Shown: positions 9,669-18,847 of the stretch, in pieces
How positions within the stretch are numbered: position 1 is the stretch's first letter
How the letters are laid out: every line of letters starts with the position of its first letter
From: Latilactobacillus fragifolii
GTDB lineage: Bacteria > Bacillota > Bacilli > Lactobacillales > Lactobacillaceae
Direction: 5' to 3'
Assembly (NCBI RefSeq): GCF_905332535.1
Contig: NZ_CAJOCF010000003.1
Coordinates: 217,787-281,786, forward strand
DNA length: 64,000 nucleotides
Notes under the pieces: model-generated
What the model saw: the letters and a program-made list of their open reading frames with translations, nothing else
What the model was told of the DNA's origin: nothing
Database searches by the model: none
Made by a program: the position numbers and the translations under genes

Positions 9669-10196
9669 ATGAAAAACAATGTCGCAAAACGCCTGGTAGC
9701 AGTATTCGTTTTAAGTTTAGTGGGTGGCATTACCTTACAAAGTACGCCAACATCAGCTACGACGACTTCCGTTAGCGTAACGCTCACTGGGGTAACACCT
9801 GAAATGGTCGCTAACGCCAAAAAAGCCGCCGCCGAACAAGCCGCTTTAGAAGAAGCATGGTTACAAGCAGAAATCGATGACAGTCAACCCGTGGAAGTCA
9901 CCGAAACAATTAACGGACAAACAACGCACTACTGGGAATCAGCAGATGGCACACGGCACACAACAGCGCCAGTAAAAGCTCAAGATGAAACAGTAGCCAC
10001 ACCGAAAGTCGCAACTGAGCAGCCTAAAGAAACAGCGGTTGAAAAACAACCAGCCGAAACTTTTAAACCAATGCCTAAAAAACATGAAATCGGGCCAAAA
10101 GCCGTTGTTTTCAAACAACTTACAACAAATTGGGTTAGCCATCAAATCATGTCATCATTGGAAACATTAATCACTAAGGCTTTTCAGCTAAACTAA
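9669..10196 (+). CDS. Small secreted protein of unknown function
   Basis: I do not recognise this gene. The 175-residue product (start chosen at the ATG 9669, behind GGAGG at 9653-9657) has a clear signal peptide, MKNNVAKRLVAVFVLSLVGG and beyond, probably cut after TSA near residue 30. The mature protein begins with a Thr/Ser/Val stretch, then an Ala/Glu-rich helix (VANAKKAAAEQAALEEAWL), a TINGQTTHYWESADGTRHTT segment, a Pro/Glu/Lys/Thr-rich linker and a short hydrophobic tail. It has no LPXTG, lipobox or cysteine. It has its own promoter and terminator. Confidence 0.65.
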   Translation: MKNNVAKRLVAVFVLSLVGGITLQSTPTSATTTSVSVTLTGVTPEMVANAKKAAAEQAALEEAWLQAEIDDSQPVEVTETINGQTTHYWESADGTRHTTAPVKAQDETVATPKVATEQPKETAVEKQPAETFKPMPKKHEIGPKAVVFKQLTTNWVSHQIMSSLETLITKAFQLN

Positions 10197-10271
10197 TAAC
10201 CGTCAGCAGCAGCTAAGCGACAAGCAACATAACCACTCCACTGCTAAAATAAGCATATGACCGTTTGATTC

Positions 10272-10303
10272 GTTCATCCTAAATTTGGGATGAACTTTTT
10301 TTA
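10272..10303 (+). terminator. Terminator after secreted-protein gene
   Basis: GTTCATCC pairs with GGATGAAC around TAAATTTG, followed by seven T. It lies about 75 nt past the stop. Confidence 0.8.
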
Positions 10304-10439
10304 TTGCCTGCTACTTCTTAAAATATAAATCTATTTTTATTCGAGCTTTCATCGTTATCATCAGATCAAAACTGCTGATTGCAACCACCTAATCGGTTGG
10401 CATATTTTTTAAGCGCCTTGATTTAATTTTCATTTAACA

Positions 10440-10477
10440 TTCTGCTTACAGCAGAACGGCTTAATAGGTGTTATACT
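10440..10477 (+). promoter_or_regulatory. Extended -10 promoter with perfect palindrome upstream of Rrf2-type gene
   Basis: The -10 is TATACT (10472-10477) with a TGT extension. Just upstream lies a perfect inverted repeat, TTCTGC-N5-GCAGAA (10440-10456), covering the -35 zone. That is a natural place for an autoregulating Rrf2-type dimer to bind; the operator role is inferred. Confidence 0.55.
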
Positions 10478-10509
10478 CTTAATAACATCTTTTTAAAAAG
10501 GAGGCTACC

Positions 10510-10959
10510 ATGAAAAAATCAGTTCGTTTAAGCAATGCCGTCCACGTGATGACACTGATTTCTTTAAATCCGTTTAATAACCTTTCCAGTCAGCGTATTG
10601 CTAAAAGTATCAATACCAACCCCTCTTTTATTCGCCAAATCATGGGGCAACTCAAGACAGCTGGTCTATTGACGAGCGTTAAGGGCCATGCTGAACCCAA
10701 GCTAACAAAGACTCCGGAGCAAATCTCGCTCTGTGATATCTATAAGGCCGTCGATGATACACGGTTATTGAATATCGATACCCAAATTGATCCCAACTGC
10801 GGGCCTGGACAAAATATTCAATTATCGCTTGCTACTTACTACGATCAAATTCAAGAAACTGCTGAAAAACAAATGCAAACCATCAAACTAGCCGACATTA
10901 TCCAACAATATCAACAACGACTTGCTGAAAATCCGGCATTAAAACTTTATGAAAACTAA
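10510..10959 (+). CDS. Rrf2-family transcriptional regulator
   Basis: The product has 149 residues. The N-terminal winged helix (MKKSVRLSNAVHVMTLISLN, then SSQRIAKSINTNPSFIRQIMGQLKTAGLLTSVKG, about 26-59) is the Rrf2 DNA-binding pattern, and the LCDIYKAVDD and NCGPGQNIQ motifs follow. Only Cys75 and Cys97 are present, so the three-Cys Fe-S site of IscR or NsrR is lacking. It resembles the non-cluster YwnA/CymR-type group. AAGGAGG precedes the ATG. Its own promoter carries a palindrome. The target genes are unknown; candidates are itself and the adjacent SIR2-like operon. Confidence 0.85.
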   Translation: MKKSVRLSNAVHVMTLISLNPFNNLSSQRIAKSINTNPSFIRQIMGQLKTAGLLTSVKGHAEPKLTKTPEQISLCDIYKAVDDTRLLNIDTQIDPNCGPGQNIQLSLATYYDQIQETAEKQMQTIKLADIIQQYQQRLAENPALKLYEN

Positions 10960-10997
10960 CACAAAAAGGTTGGGCAAATGGCCCAACCTTTTTGTGT
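10960..10997 (+). terminator. Bidirectional terminator between Rrf2-type gene and SIR2-like operon
   Basis: A 16-bp stem (10960-10975 with 10981-10996), loop AAATG, with flanking A and T runs. It starts at the stop codon of the regulator and also lies downstream of the SIR2-like operon on the other strand. Confidence 0.85.
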
Positions 10998-11005
10998 GCG
11001 TTACC

Positions 11006-11160
11006 CCTCAGCAGCTACCCGGCTAACGCCGCACTCTTTTAAACGTGCTTTGTCAGCCATCATCTTCCGGTTAACCCTGAATGCCCAACAATCGCTAACG
11101 CGATTATTCGTCATTCTGTGTTAATCCTCAGTCGATACCCGACTGACGCCGCACTCTTTT
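11006..11160 (-). repeat. 3'-end structured repeat, copy at SIR2-like gene
   Basis: Two 35-nt boxes, 11126-11160 and 11006-11040, match at 30 of 35 positions and lie exactly 120 nt apart. In sense orientation both begin AAAAGAGTGCGGCG. The first box encodes the last residues of the SIR2-like protein and its stop. Between them is a hairpin (11088-11107, 8 bp, loop GTTA). The interior aligns with the copies near 16.3 kb and 34.1 kb. Confidence 0.7.
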
Positions 11161-12017
11161 AGATCCGCGAGAACTTTAGCTAAGTCATATTTCACTGCAA
11201 GCCCGCGGTCGGCTAATTCACGTGGAACAAGCGCATCTTTAGGGTTAACGGTGATATAAGTCGCCTGAGGATTTTGGTACGTCAAATTCATAAACGGTTC
11301 TTTAATAAACATCGGGGTCATCATGCCCACGCCTAATTCTAGATAAACCGTTTTTTGACCTTCAGCTTTTTGAATAAATTGGCGATACTTTGCATATTGT
11401 TCTGCGTAGTAATCACCTTCAAGAAATTCATAACCACGAACCCATTCCAACATTTCAGCACCACATTTAGGACACCGCGGAATTAAGTCTTCAGGTAAAT
11501 GACCATCTTCAATTTGCGGAAATAACTGATCAACAATTGGCTGGCTCGGATAAACTTGGTCATGGCACTTATTCGCACATTGGAAATAAGACCAGTCACC
11601 TTGAATCGTGGCCACCTCCTTCTCCGGAAAGGCTCTTGGAAATTGGCAATCTTGATTAGTCGTGATGATATCGTAATCTTTGTCTTTGAGGACCGCTTTT
11701 AAATCATAATAAGGTTGAAAAATCGCCACATGCAAATTATAGTGGGCGACTGTTAGTTTAAACCCCCAATAGTCGCCACGGTTTTCCCAATTTTTTCCTG
11801 TATATTGTTCTAGATAATAATTACGCCACAAACTGCCAGCGTGATACTTATCTTCAATGGCTTTAAATTTCTCGAGATAGGTCGGATCGCCCGGATTGTA
11901 CCAATCGGGTCCAGCCGCAGCTGACATCCCGGCTGCGCCGCCTACGATGACGTAGTCCGCCGCTTTGATGGCCGTTGCCATTTTTTGAAGTGTTATTTGA
12001 TAGTCTGAATTAGTCAT
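11121..12017 (-). CDS. SIR2-like protein, zinc-ribbon type, catalytic His replaced by Gln
   Basis: The product has 298 residues. The start is the ATG at 12015-12017, behind AAGGAG and overlapping the previous stop by 8 nt. Sirtuin landmarks: NAD loop VIVGGAAGMSAAAG (23-36), TTNQD (119-123, with Asn121 and Asp123) and a Cys4 zinc site (C147, C151, C182, C185). The His-Gly that starts the zinc module in deacetylases is Gln139-Gly140. Loss of that His resembles the class M sirtuins of Firmicutes, known ADP-ribosyltransferases. No macrodomain, GcvH-L or LplA gene is nearby. The last ~12 residues come from the 3'-end repeat. Target and activity are unknown. Confidence 0.8.
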   Translation of the reverse strand: MTNSDYQITLQKMATAIKAADYVIVGGAAGMSAAAGPDWYNPGDPTYLEKFKAIEDKYHAGSLWRNYYLEQYTGKNWENRGDYWGFKLTVAHYNLHVAIFQPYYDLKAVLKDKDYDIITTNQDCQFPRAFPEKEVATIQGDWSYFQCANKCHDQVYPSQPIVDQLFPQIEDGHLPEDLIPRCPKCGAEMLEWVRGYEFLEGDYYAEQYAKYRQFIQKAEGQKTVYLELGVGMMTPMFIKEPFMNLTYQNPQATYITVNPKDALVPRELADRGLAVKYDLAKVLADLKECGVSRVSTED

Positions 12018-12693
12018 TTTTGAGTAGCTCCTTAAAATTATCATCGATTGATCCAGCAAGGCCGATTGAGCGTTGCGCAATGGCCGTGGGAATCTTGATT
12101 TCGTGTGGTAAATTCAATGTGATGTAACGGTAACTCGGCCTTTGCGCCACCAAGTACATGAGTGGTGCTTTAATTAGTTGATTATTAGCACCAATCCCTA
12201 ATTCTAGAACGACCACCTTTTGTGAACGGTACTTTTGAACAAATGCCTTAAATTTCGCTTGTTGCTTTTCAATCATCGGCATTGGGTTTTGATTGTTACC
12301 AAAATTGCCTTCCACTTCAAAAATGCGTTGGTCATCAAAGCCACTTAATTGAAAATGCATGTCACCATTTGATGTGACAACAAAGTATTCATGAGCGCCC
12401 ACTAGTTGCTTTAAATCTTGAAAAACCGGTGTCGCTTCATAATGATCAATCATATAATCGAACAATACTTTATAAAATGCGTCTCGTTCGGCTGCTGTTG
12501 GGTAGTTGTATAAAACCCCTTGAAGAATATTCATAATTCCGTAGCGTTCATAGAAAGCCCCAAAGCGGGTCATAAACGCTTCATCGTGTGCAAAAATATT
12601 GTAGCCTTCTGCAATTGATAACCCGTTACTAGCGCTTATAATGATGGCATCCGCATTGGTTAGCCAATACCGTGCTGTTTTAAAATCGTTCAT
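12010..12693 (-). CDS. SIR2-like protein without cysteines (zinc-less partner)
   Basis: The product has 227 residues, shorter than usual sirtuins. It keeps the fold landmarks ADAIIISASNGLSIAEG (14-30, NAD loop), VVTSNGD (105-111) and VVLELGIGANN. It has no cysteine at all, so it cannot form the zinc ribbon, and Glu128-Gly129 stands where His-Gly belongs. It is first in a two-gene operon and overlaps the second SIR2-like gene by 8 nt, which suggests a paired complex. It may be a regulatory or NAD-binding partner rather than an enzyme. AAAGGAG precedes the ATG. Confidence 0.75.
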   Translation of the reverse strand: MNDFKTARYWLTNADAIIISASNGLSIAEGYNIFAHDEAFMTRFGAFYERYGIMNILQGVLYNYPTAAERDAFYKVLFDYMIDHYEATPVFQDLKQLVGAHEYFVVTSNGDMHFQLSGFDDQRIFEVEGNFGNNQNPMPMIEKQQAKFKAFVQKYRSQKVVVLELGIGANNQLIKAPLMYLVAQRPSYRYITLNLPHEIKIPTAIAQRSIGLAGSIDDNFKELLKND

Positions 12694-12739
12694 GTCGCTC
12701 TCCTTTGGTGTAATAAATAAAATAACAACAACATTGCGT

Positions 12740-12768
12740 ATTGTACACTGTTATTTTTAAAATTACAA
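12740..12768 (-). promoter_or_regulatory. Promoter of SIR2-like operon
   Basis: Minus-strand -35 TTGTAA (12763-12768), 17-nt spacer and -10 TACAAT (12740-12745), about 47 nt before the first gene. Confidence 0.65.
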
Positions 12769-12789
12769 CCAAAGATTTTTTGAACACCC

Positions 12790-12830
12790 AAAAATAGCCC
12801 CGACAACTTTGTTAGTTGTCGGGGCTATTT
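12790..12830 (-). terminator. Terminator closing the pcrA-ligA-camS transcript
   Basis: A 16-bp stem (AAATAGCCCCGACAAC with its complement) with a 7-nt loop and T runs at both ends, so it is bidirectional. It lies 45 nt beyond the camS stop. Confidence 0.85.
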
Positions 12831-12874
12831 AGGCATCGTATCAACAGCCAGGTGCCTGTTGTCGCATGCTTGAA

Positions 12875-14005
12875 TTAATAACTACCAAATACGTGGGTTG
12901 AAAAACCTTTACTACCGGCTGATCGCCCGACATAGGCTTGCATCCCTTCTGCAGACGAGATGGAAATATCTAATGGGATATTTTGTGGTAAATATTTATC
13001 CGCAGCAGTTGCGATGTACTGCGTGAAACTCATAATCTCGGTTTGACTGTAGAATTGCGTGTTAACCGTGATATTCATACCAGCTAACACCCCGTCTTCA
13101 TAATGCGCTTGGGCTGTTACACCGCTCAAGTTTGGGAAGAAAGTTTCCACCTGTTCTTTGAAACTACTGAACGCATCAACATCACTTTGATTAACCGCTT
13201 TTTCATTATTAACTAGTGGGAAAACTTGGTTCGCTTGGTTCATTTCATGCCAGGAATCAATCGTTGTGCTCCCATTTTTGCTAACCCCATAGGCAAAGAA
13301 AGTCCCGCCTACTAAGCTATCTTTGGGTGCTTGTTTATAAAGTCCCACTACAATCGTTGTCTTACTCAAGCCTTTTTTCTGTCGTAATCGTGCTAAGACC
13401 TTATTGGCCATTTGTTTGCCTTGCTGTGCCATCATGGCGCTAGAAATTTTGGTTTCAAAAGTAGCCCCATATTGTTCCTTGGTATAATAATCAATTTGAT
13501 TCATCCCAAGGCCAATACTCATTCCTTCAAGCGCACCATCTGAACCTAAGAAGTCTTGTTCTAAGATTTGTTGGAGATATAATGGATTTCGCTTATCTGG
13601 TTCTTTTTCACCATTATCTTCTGGGTTCAAACCAAGGGGATTCGTTTTGGATTGACGAGCCAACCATTTTTGGGCCTCCGCCGTTTTAATGGTTTGGCCT
13701 TCTTGATAGAGGTATTTATCAGTTGGAAATTGTTTTTTAGAAATATTTAATAAACCACTTTCCAAACTCTTTACATCAAATGCCGTATTACTTTGTTGGG
13801 TGGTTAAGCCCCGCGTCTGACTTGTCTTGTAATGTTTATTATCAATAACCCCTTCATACATACTGTCAGTTACTTTCCCGGTCGTTTGTAACTTCTTAGT
13901 CGACTTAGTTGCTGATGATGAACTCGAATTACCTTGTAAACTCGTACAACCTGCCAACAACAGAACGGTTGCGGCTGCAACTACCCATAATTTATACTTT
14001 GCCAC
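12875..14005 (-). CDS. camS: CamS family lipoprotein
   Basis: The product has 376 residues. The N-terminus is a lipoprotein signal with lipobox LLAGC (Cys at 20), then a Ser/Thr/Lys linker. The mature domain matches CamS, the staphylococcal sex-pheromone precursor family conserved next to ligA in Firmicutes. Its physiological role in lactobacilli is not known. It begins at GTG (14003-14005) behind AAGGAGG. It follows ligA by 36 nt and ends the operon at a strong terminator. Confidence 0.88.
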   Translation of the reverse strand: MAKYKLWVVAAATVLLLAGCTSLQGNSSSSSATKSTKKLQTTGKVTDSMYEGVIDNKHYKTSQTRGLTTQQSNTAFDVKSLESGLLNISKKQFPTDKYLYQEGQTIKTAEAQKWLARQSKTNPLGLNPEDNGEKEPDKRNPLYLQQILEQDFLGSDGALEGMSIGLGMNQIDYYTKEQYGATFETKISSAMMAQQGKQMANKVLARLRQKKGLSKTTIVVGLYKQAPKDSLVGGTFFAYGVSKNGSTTIDSWHEMNQANQVFPLVNNEKAVNQSDVDAFSSFKEQVETFFPNLSGVTAQAHYEDGVLAGMNITVNTQFYSQTEIMSFTQYIATAADKYLPQNIPLDISISSAEGMQAYVGRSAGSKGFSTHVFGSY

Positions 14006-14041
14006 TGAAGATGGCCTCCTTATCAGTCCTAATTGATTCTT

Positions 14042-16093
<2,052 letters not shown>

Positions 16094-16099
16094 TTATGC

Positions 16100-16345
16100 T
16101 TTGAAACGTATTTTTTAAAGCTGCCTCTTGTGCTTAGCTTCGCATTGTAAACAACCGACTTTTTCGTTCATCCCCAACACTGTGCTAATGCTCAGAGTCA
16201 AACCACTTTAACCACACTCTTTTTTTAAACGTACTCCGCCAGGCATATTTCTGCGCTTAACCAAATTTGCCAAATCGGCGATTACATCGCCAATTCGTCA
16301 AATCCAGTTAATGCTCAAAATATAAGCGCCTGTCGTTGCACTCTA
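16100..16345 (-). repeat. 3'-end structured repeat, double copy between pcrA and ligA
   Basis: The pcrA stop TAG is the start of the repeat motif TAGAGTG (16339-16345), and AGAGTG recurs 124 nt downstream (16215-16220). The interior has an 8-bp hairpin (16275-16293, loop GTA). It aligns with the copy at 11.1 kb (shared TTCGTCA, TTAACC and AAACGT segments). After the second AGAGTG a further ~110 nt to the ligA ribosome site looks like a decayed second unit, sharing GGATGAACG with the rlmD copy. Confidence 0.65.
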
Positions 16346-18592
16346 TTCTACTTTTTCAATTGGTGCAAAGCTTGCTAGTAGTCTTTTGACCCCTTGTTCT
16401 TTGAAGGCGATATCTAGTTCTTGATCATTACCTGTGCCGTTGACCTTAACGACTGTCCCAATTCCCCACTTTTTATGTTGGACCTTTTGGCCGGCTGTCC
16501 AAACGCCACGGTTATCGCCACCAGTTGTATCGGCGATTTTGTGACTCGTGGTTGTTTTATTTGTATTATACGTTGTGGCCGTTGCCCGTGCATAACGATT
16601 GCTCTGGCCAAACGGGACCTTGCGTTCTGGAATACTGCCGGTAGTGCCATTTGCGTAATCCAATAATTGGTCGTCAATTTCGCCGACAAAGCGCGAGGCT
16701 TGGTTACTTTGCTGACGCCCATATAACATCCGTGAATAGGCGTTAGTTAAATACAACTTGCTTTCAGCCCGAGTAATGCCGACATATGCCAAGCGGCGTT
16801 CTTCTTCTAGTTCGTCTTCTTCCAATAAAGCACGTGATAGTGGGAAGATGCCTTCTTCCATCCCCATCAAGAAGACAACTGGAAATTCCAGCCCTTTGGC
16901 AGCATGCAAGGTCATCATCGTCACTTCACTGGCTTCTTCTTCAACGGAATCTAAATCAGACACCAATGATAGCTCTGCTAAGAAGTCCACAAATAAATCA
17001 CTATCATCGTCTTCTGGTTCGTAATGTTCATCGAATTGTTTGGTGACTGAGAGTAATTCTTCAATATTTTCTAACCGACTTTGGGCCTCAAGGGTATTTT
17101 CAACTTCGAGTGCTTTTTTATAGCCAGTCTTGTCCAATAGTTGTTCTGTTAAGTCCGTCACATTTAAAAATTCGCGCATCTTTGCTAAGTCACCAATCAC
17201 GTTCCCAAAATCAATCAGCGTCTTGCGACTCTTACCAGGGATTGTTGACAGTTCGGCATTTTGCGCCGCTTCAAGTAGTGACCATTGATGATCATCGGCA
17301 AACTGTGTTAATTTTTCAAGTGTTCCAGGGCCAATTCCCCGTTTAGGACTGTTAACGATTCGTTCAAAGCTCATTGAATCGGATGCATTAACAACCAGCC
17401 GTAGGTAAGCCAAGATGTCCTTAATTTCTTTACGATCGTAGAACTTGTGGCCGCCGACCATCTTGTATGGCATGTTGGCTTTGACAAACGCCTCTTCAAT
17501 CGAACGTGATTGGGCATTCGTCCGGTATAAAACAGCGAAGTCCCCAAATTTACGCTGGTTTTTTTGCATTTCTTCTTGAATCTTCGTGATAACAAACAAG
17601 GCTTCATCCCGTTCACTTTGTCCCCGATAGTAAGTAATTGGTTGACCTTCATTATTTTCTGTCCACAATTCCTTAGGCTTACGGTATTGATTATTGTTAA
17701 TGACGCCGTTGGCTGCTTCTAGAATCGTTTTGGTTGAACGGTAATTTTGTTCTAACATAACTGTTTTCGCATCTGGATAATCATGTTCGAAGTTCATGAT
17801 ATTGTCCATGTTAGCACCGCGCCAACCATAAATACTTTGATCGGCGTCCCCCACAACACAGAGATTCCGATATTTTTTGGCTAACATATTCACCAATGTA
17901 TATTGGGCCTCATTGGTATCTTGGTATTCATCAACATGGATGTATTGGAATTTTTCTTGATAATGTTCAAGCGTTGATTGGTTTTCGTTAAATAAGCGAA
18001 TCGTTTGCATAATTAAATCATCGAAATCGAGCGCTTGATTTTGTTGGAGCCGTTTTTGGTATTCGTGATAGCATTGGGCCACGATTTTTTCAAACGGCCC
18101 ATTTGCTAGCCCAGCATAATCGCTTGGTGTTTGGAGTTCGTTTTTAGCGTTACTAATCGTCCCTAAAATCGCCTTTGGTTCAAACTTCTTCGTATCGATG
18201 TTTAAATCCCGGCAAACATGGCGCATCAACGTCAATTGTTCAGAAGGATCGGCAATCGTGAACGCGCGATTGTAGCCAATTTGTTCAATTTCGCGGCGTA
18301 AAATCCGCACACAAAGGGCATGAAAGGTGGATACCCAAACATCTTGAGCCCCTTCGCCAAGTAAGTTGCCCACCCGTTCACGCATTTCACGTGCTGCTTT
18401 ATTCGTAAACGTAATCGCAAGGACCCGCCATGGTAAAACGTGCTTTTCTTCAATTAAATAAGCGACCCGATGCGTTAACACCCGGGTCTTTCCACTACCG
18501 GCACCCGCCATAATTAAAAGTGGTCCTTGTGTCGTGAGTACCGCTTCAGCTTGCTTATCGTTCATCCCTTGTAACAATTCTTTTTCAGACAA
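16343..18592 (-). CDS. pcrA: ATP-dependent DNA helicase PcrA (UvrD family)
   Basis: The product has about 749 residues. It shows superfamily 1 motifs: LLIMAGAGSGKTRVLTHRVAYLI (Walker A), VWVSTFHALCVRILR, VDEYQDTN, GDADQSIYGWRGA, LEQNYRS, TLHAAKGLEFPVVF and YVGITRAESKLYL. A Tudor-like C-terminal domain follows (GQKVQHKKWGIGTVVKV). It unwinds DNA in repair and clears plasmid replication and RNA polymerase conflicts. The start is set at TTG (18590-18592), eight bases after AAGGA. The ATG at 18599-18601 touches that ribosome site and is less likely, adding three residues if used. An extended -10 (TGGTATAAT, 18627-18635) lies upstream. Confidence 0.96.
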   Translation of the reverse strand: MSEKELLQGMNDKQAEAVLTTQGPLLIMAGAGSGKTRVLTHRVAYLIEEKHVLPWRVLAITFTNKAAREMRERVGNLLGEGAQDVWVSTFHALCVRILRREIEQIGYNRAFTIADPSEQLTLMRHVCRDLNIDTKKFEPKAILGTISNAKNELQTPSDYAGLANGPFEKIVAQCYHEYQKRLQQNQALDFDDLIMQTIRLFNENQSTLEHYQEKFQYIHVDEYQDTNEAQYTLVNMLAKKYRNLCVVGDADQSIYGWRGANMDNIMNFEHDYPDAKTVMLEQNYRSTKTILEAANGVINNNQYRKPKELWTENNEGQPITYYRGQSERDEALFVITKIQEEMQKNQRKFGDFAVLYRTNAQSRSIEEAFVKANMPYKMVGGHKFYDRKEIKDILAYLRLVVNASDSMSFERIVNSPKRGIGPGTLEKLTQFADDHQWSLLEAAQNAELSTIPGKSRKTLIDFGNVIGDLAKMREFLNVTDLTEQLLDKTGYKKALEVENTLEAQSRLENIEELLSVTKQFDEHYEPEDDDSDLFVDFLAELSLVSDLDSVEEEASEVTMMTLHAAKGLEFPVVFLMGMEEGIFPLSRALLEEDELEEERRLAYVGITRAESKLYLTNAYSRMLYGRQQSNQASRFVGEIDDQLLDYANGTTGSIPERKVPFGQSNRYARATATTYNTNKTTTSHKIADTTGGDNRGVWTAGQKVQHKKWGIGTVVKVNGTGNDQELDIAFKEQGVKRLLASFAPIEKVE

Positions 18593-18626
18593 ATTAGTCA
18601 TCCTTCCGTAAATGCAATCAGTCTAT

Positions 18627-18635
18627 ATTATACCA
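18627..18635 (-). promoter_or_regulatory. pcrA promoter (extended -10)
   Basis: Minus-strand TGG-TATAAT with no clear -35, 26-34 nt upstream of the ATG at 18599-18601. It probably drives pcrA-ligA-camS. Confidence 0.55.
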
Positions 18636-18792
18636 AACTAGATAGGTAGAAAAAAGCGAACATGCCTTAGTAAAATGGATTGTTATTTTAGACCATCTTC
18701 TACCTTGACGCAAGGCGCGTTTCATGAATTAGACTGAGTTCAAGCTAAAAATGACGACTAACATACATAATTGGCCCTTCTTTGTTTTGCCC

Positions 18793-18836
18793 AAAAAAGC
18801 CACCTTAACCTAACTGACAGGCTAAGATGGCTTTTA
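18793..18836 (-). terminator. Terminator after purB
   Basis: A hairpin with AAAAGCCATCTTA and its near complement around a GTCAGTT-type loop, followed by six T, just after the purB stop. Confidence 0.8.
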
Positions 18837-18847
18837 ATCTTAATTCT

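Larger units (their letters stand above)
10197..10509. other. Intergenic stretch with terminator and regulator promoter
   Basis: No coding frame with a ribosome site is seen. It holds the terminator at 10272-10303 and the extended -10 promoter with palindrome at 10440-10477. The AT-rich part between (10304-10435) shows nothing I can name. Confidence 0.6.

Noticed and set aside
12018..12080. Longer N-terminus for the zinc-type SIR2-like protein
   Set aside because: The 21 extra residues overlap the upstream gene out of frame; the ATG at 12017 has an AAGGAG site.
12790..12875. Possible sixth 3'-end repeat after camS
   Set aside because: A short GCATGCGACAACAGG segment resembles one box, but there is no second box or interior; it may be chance.
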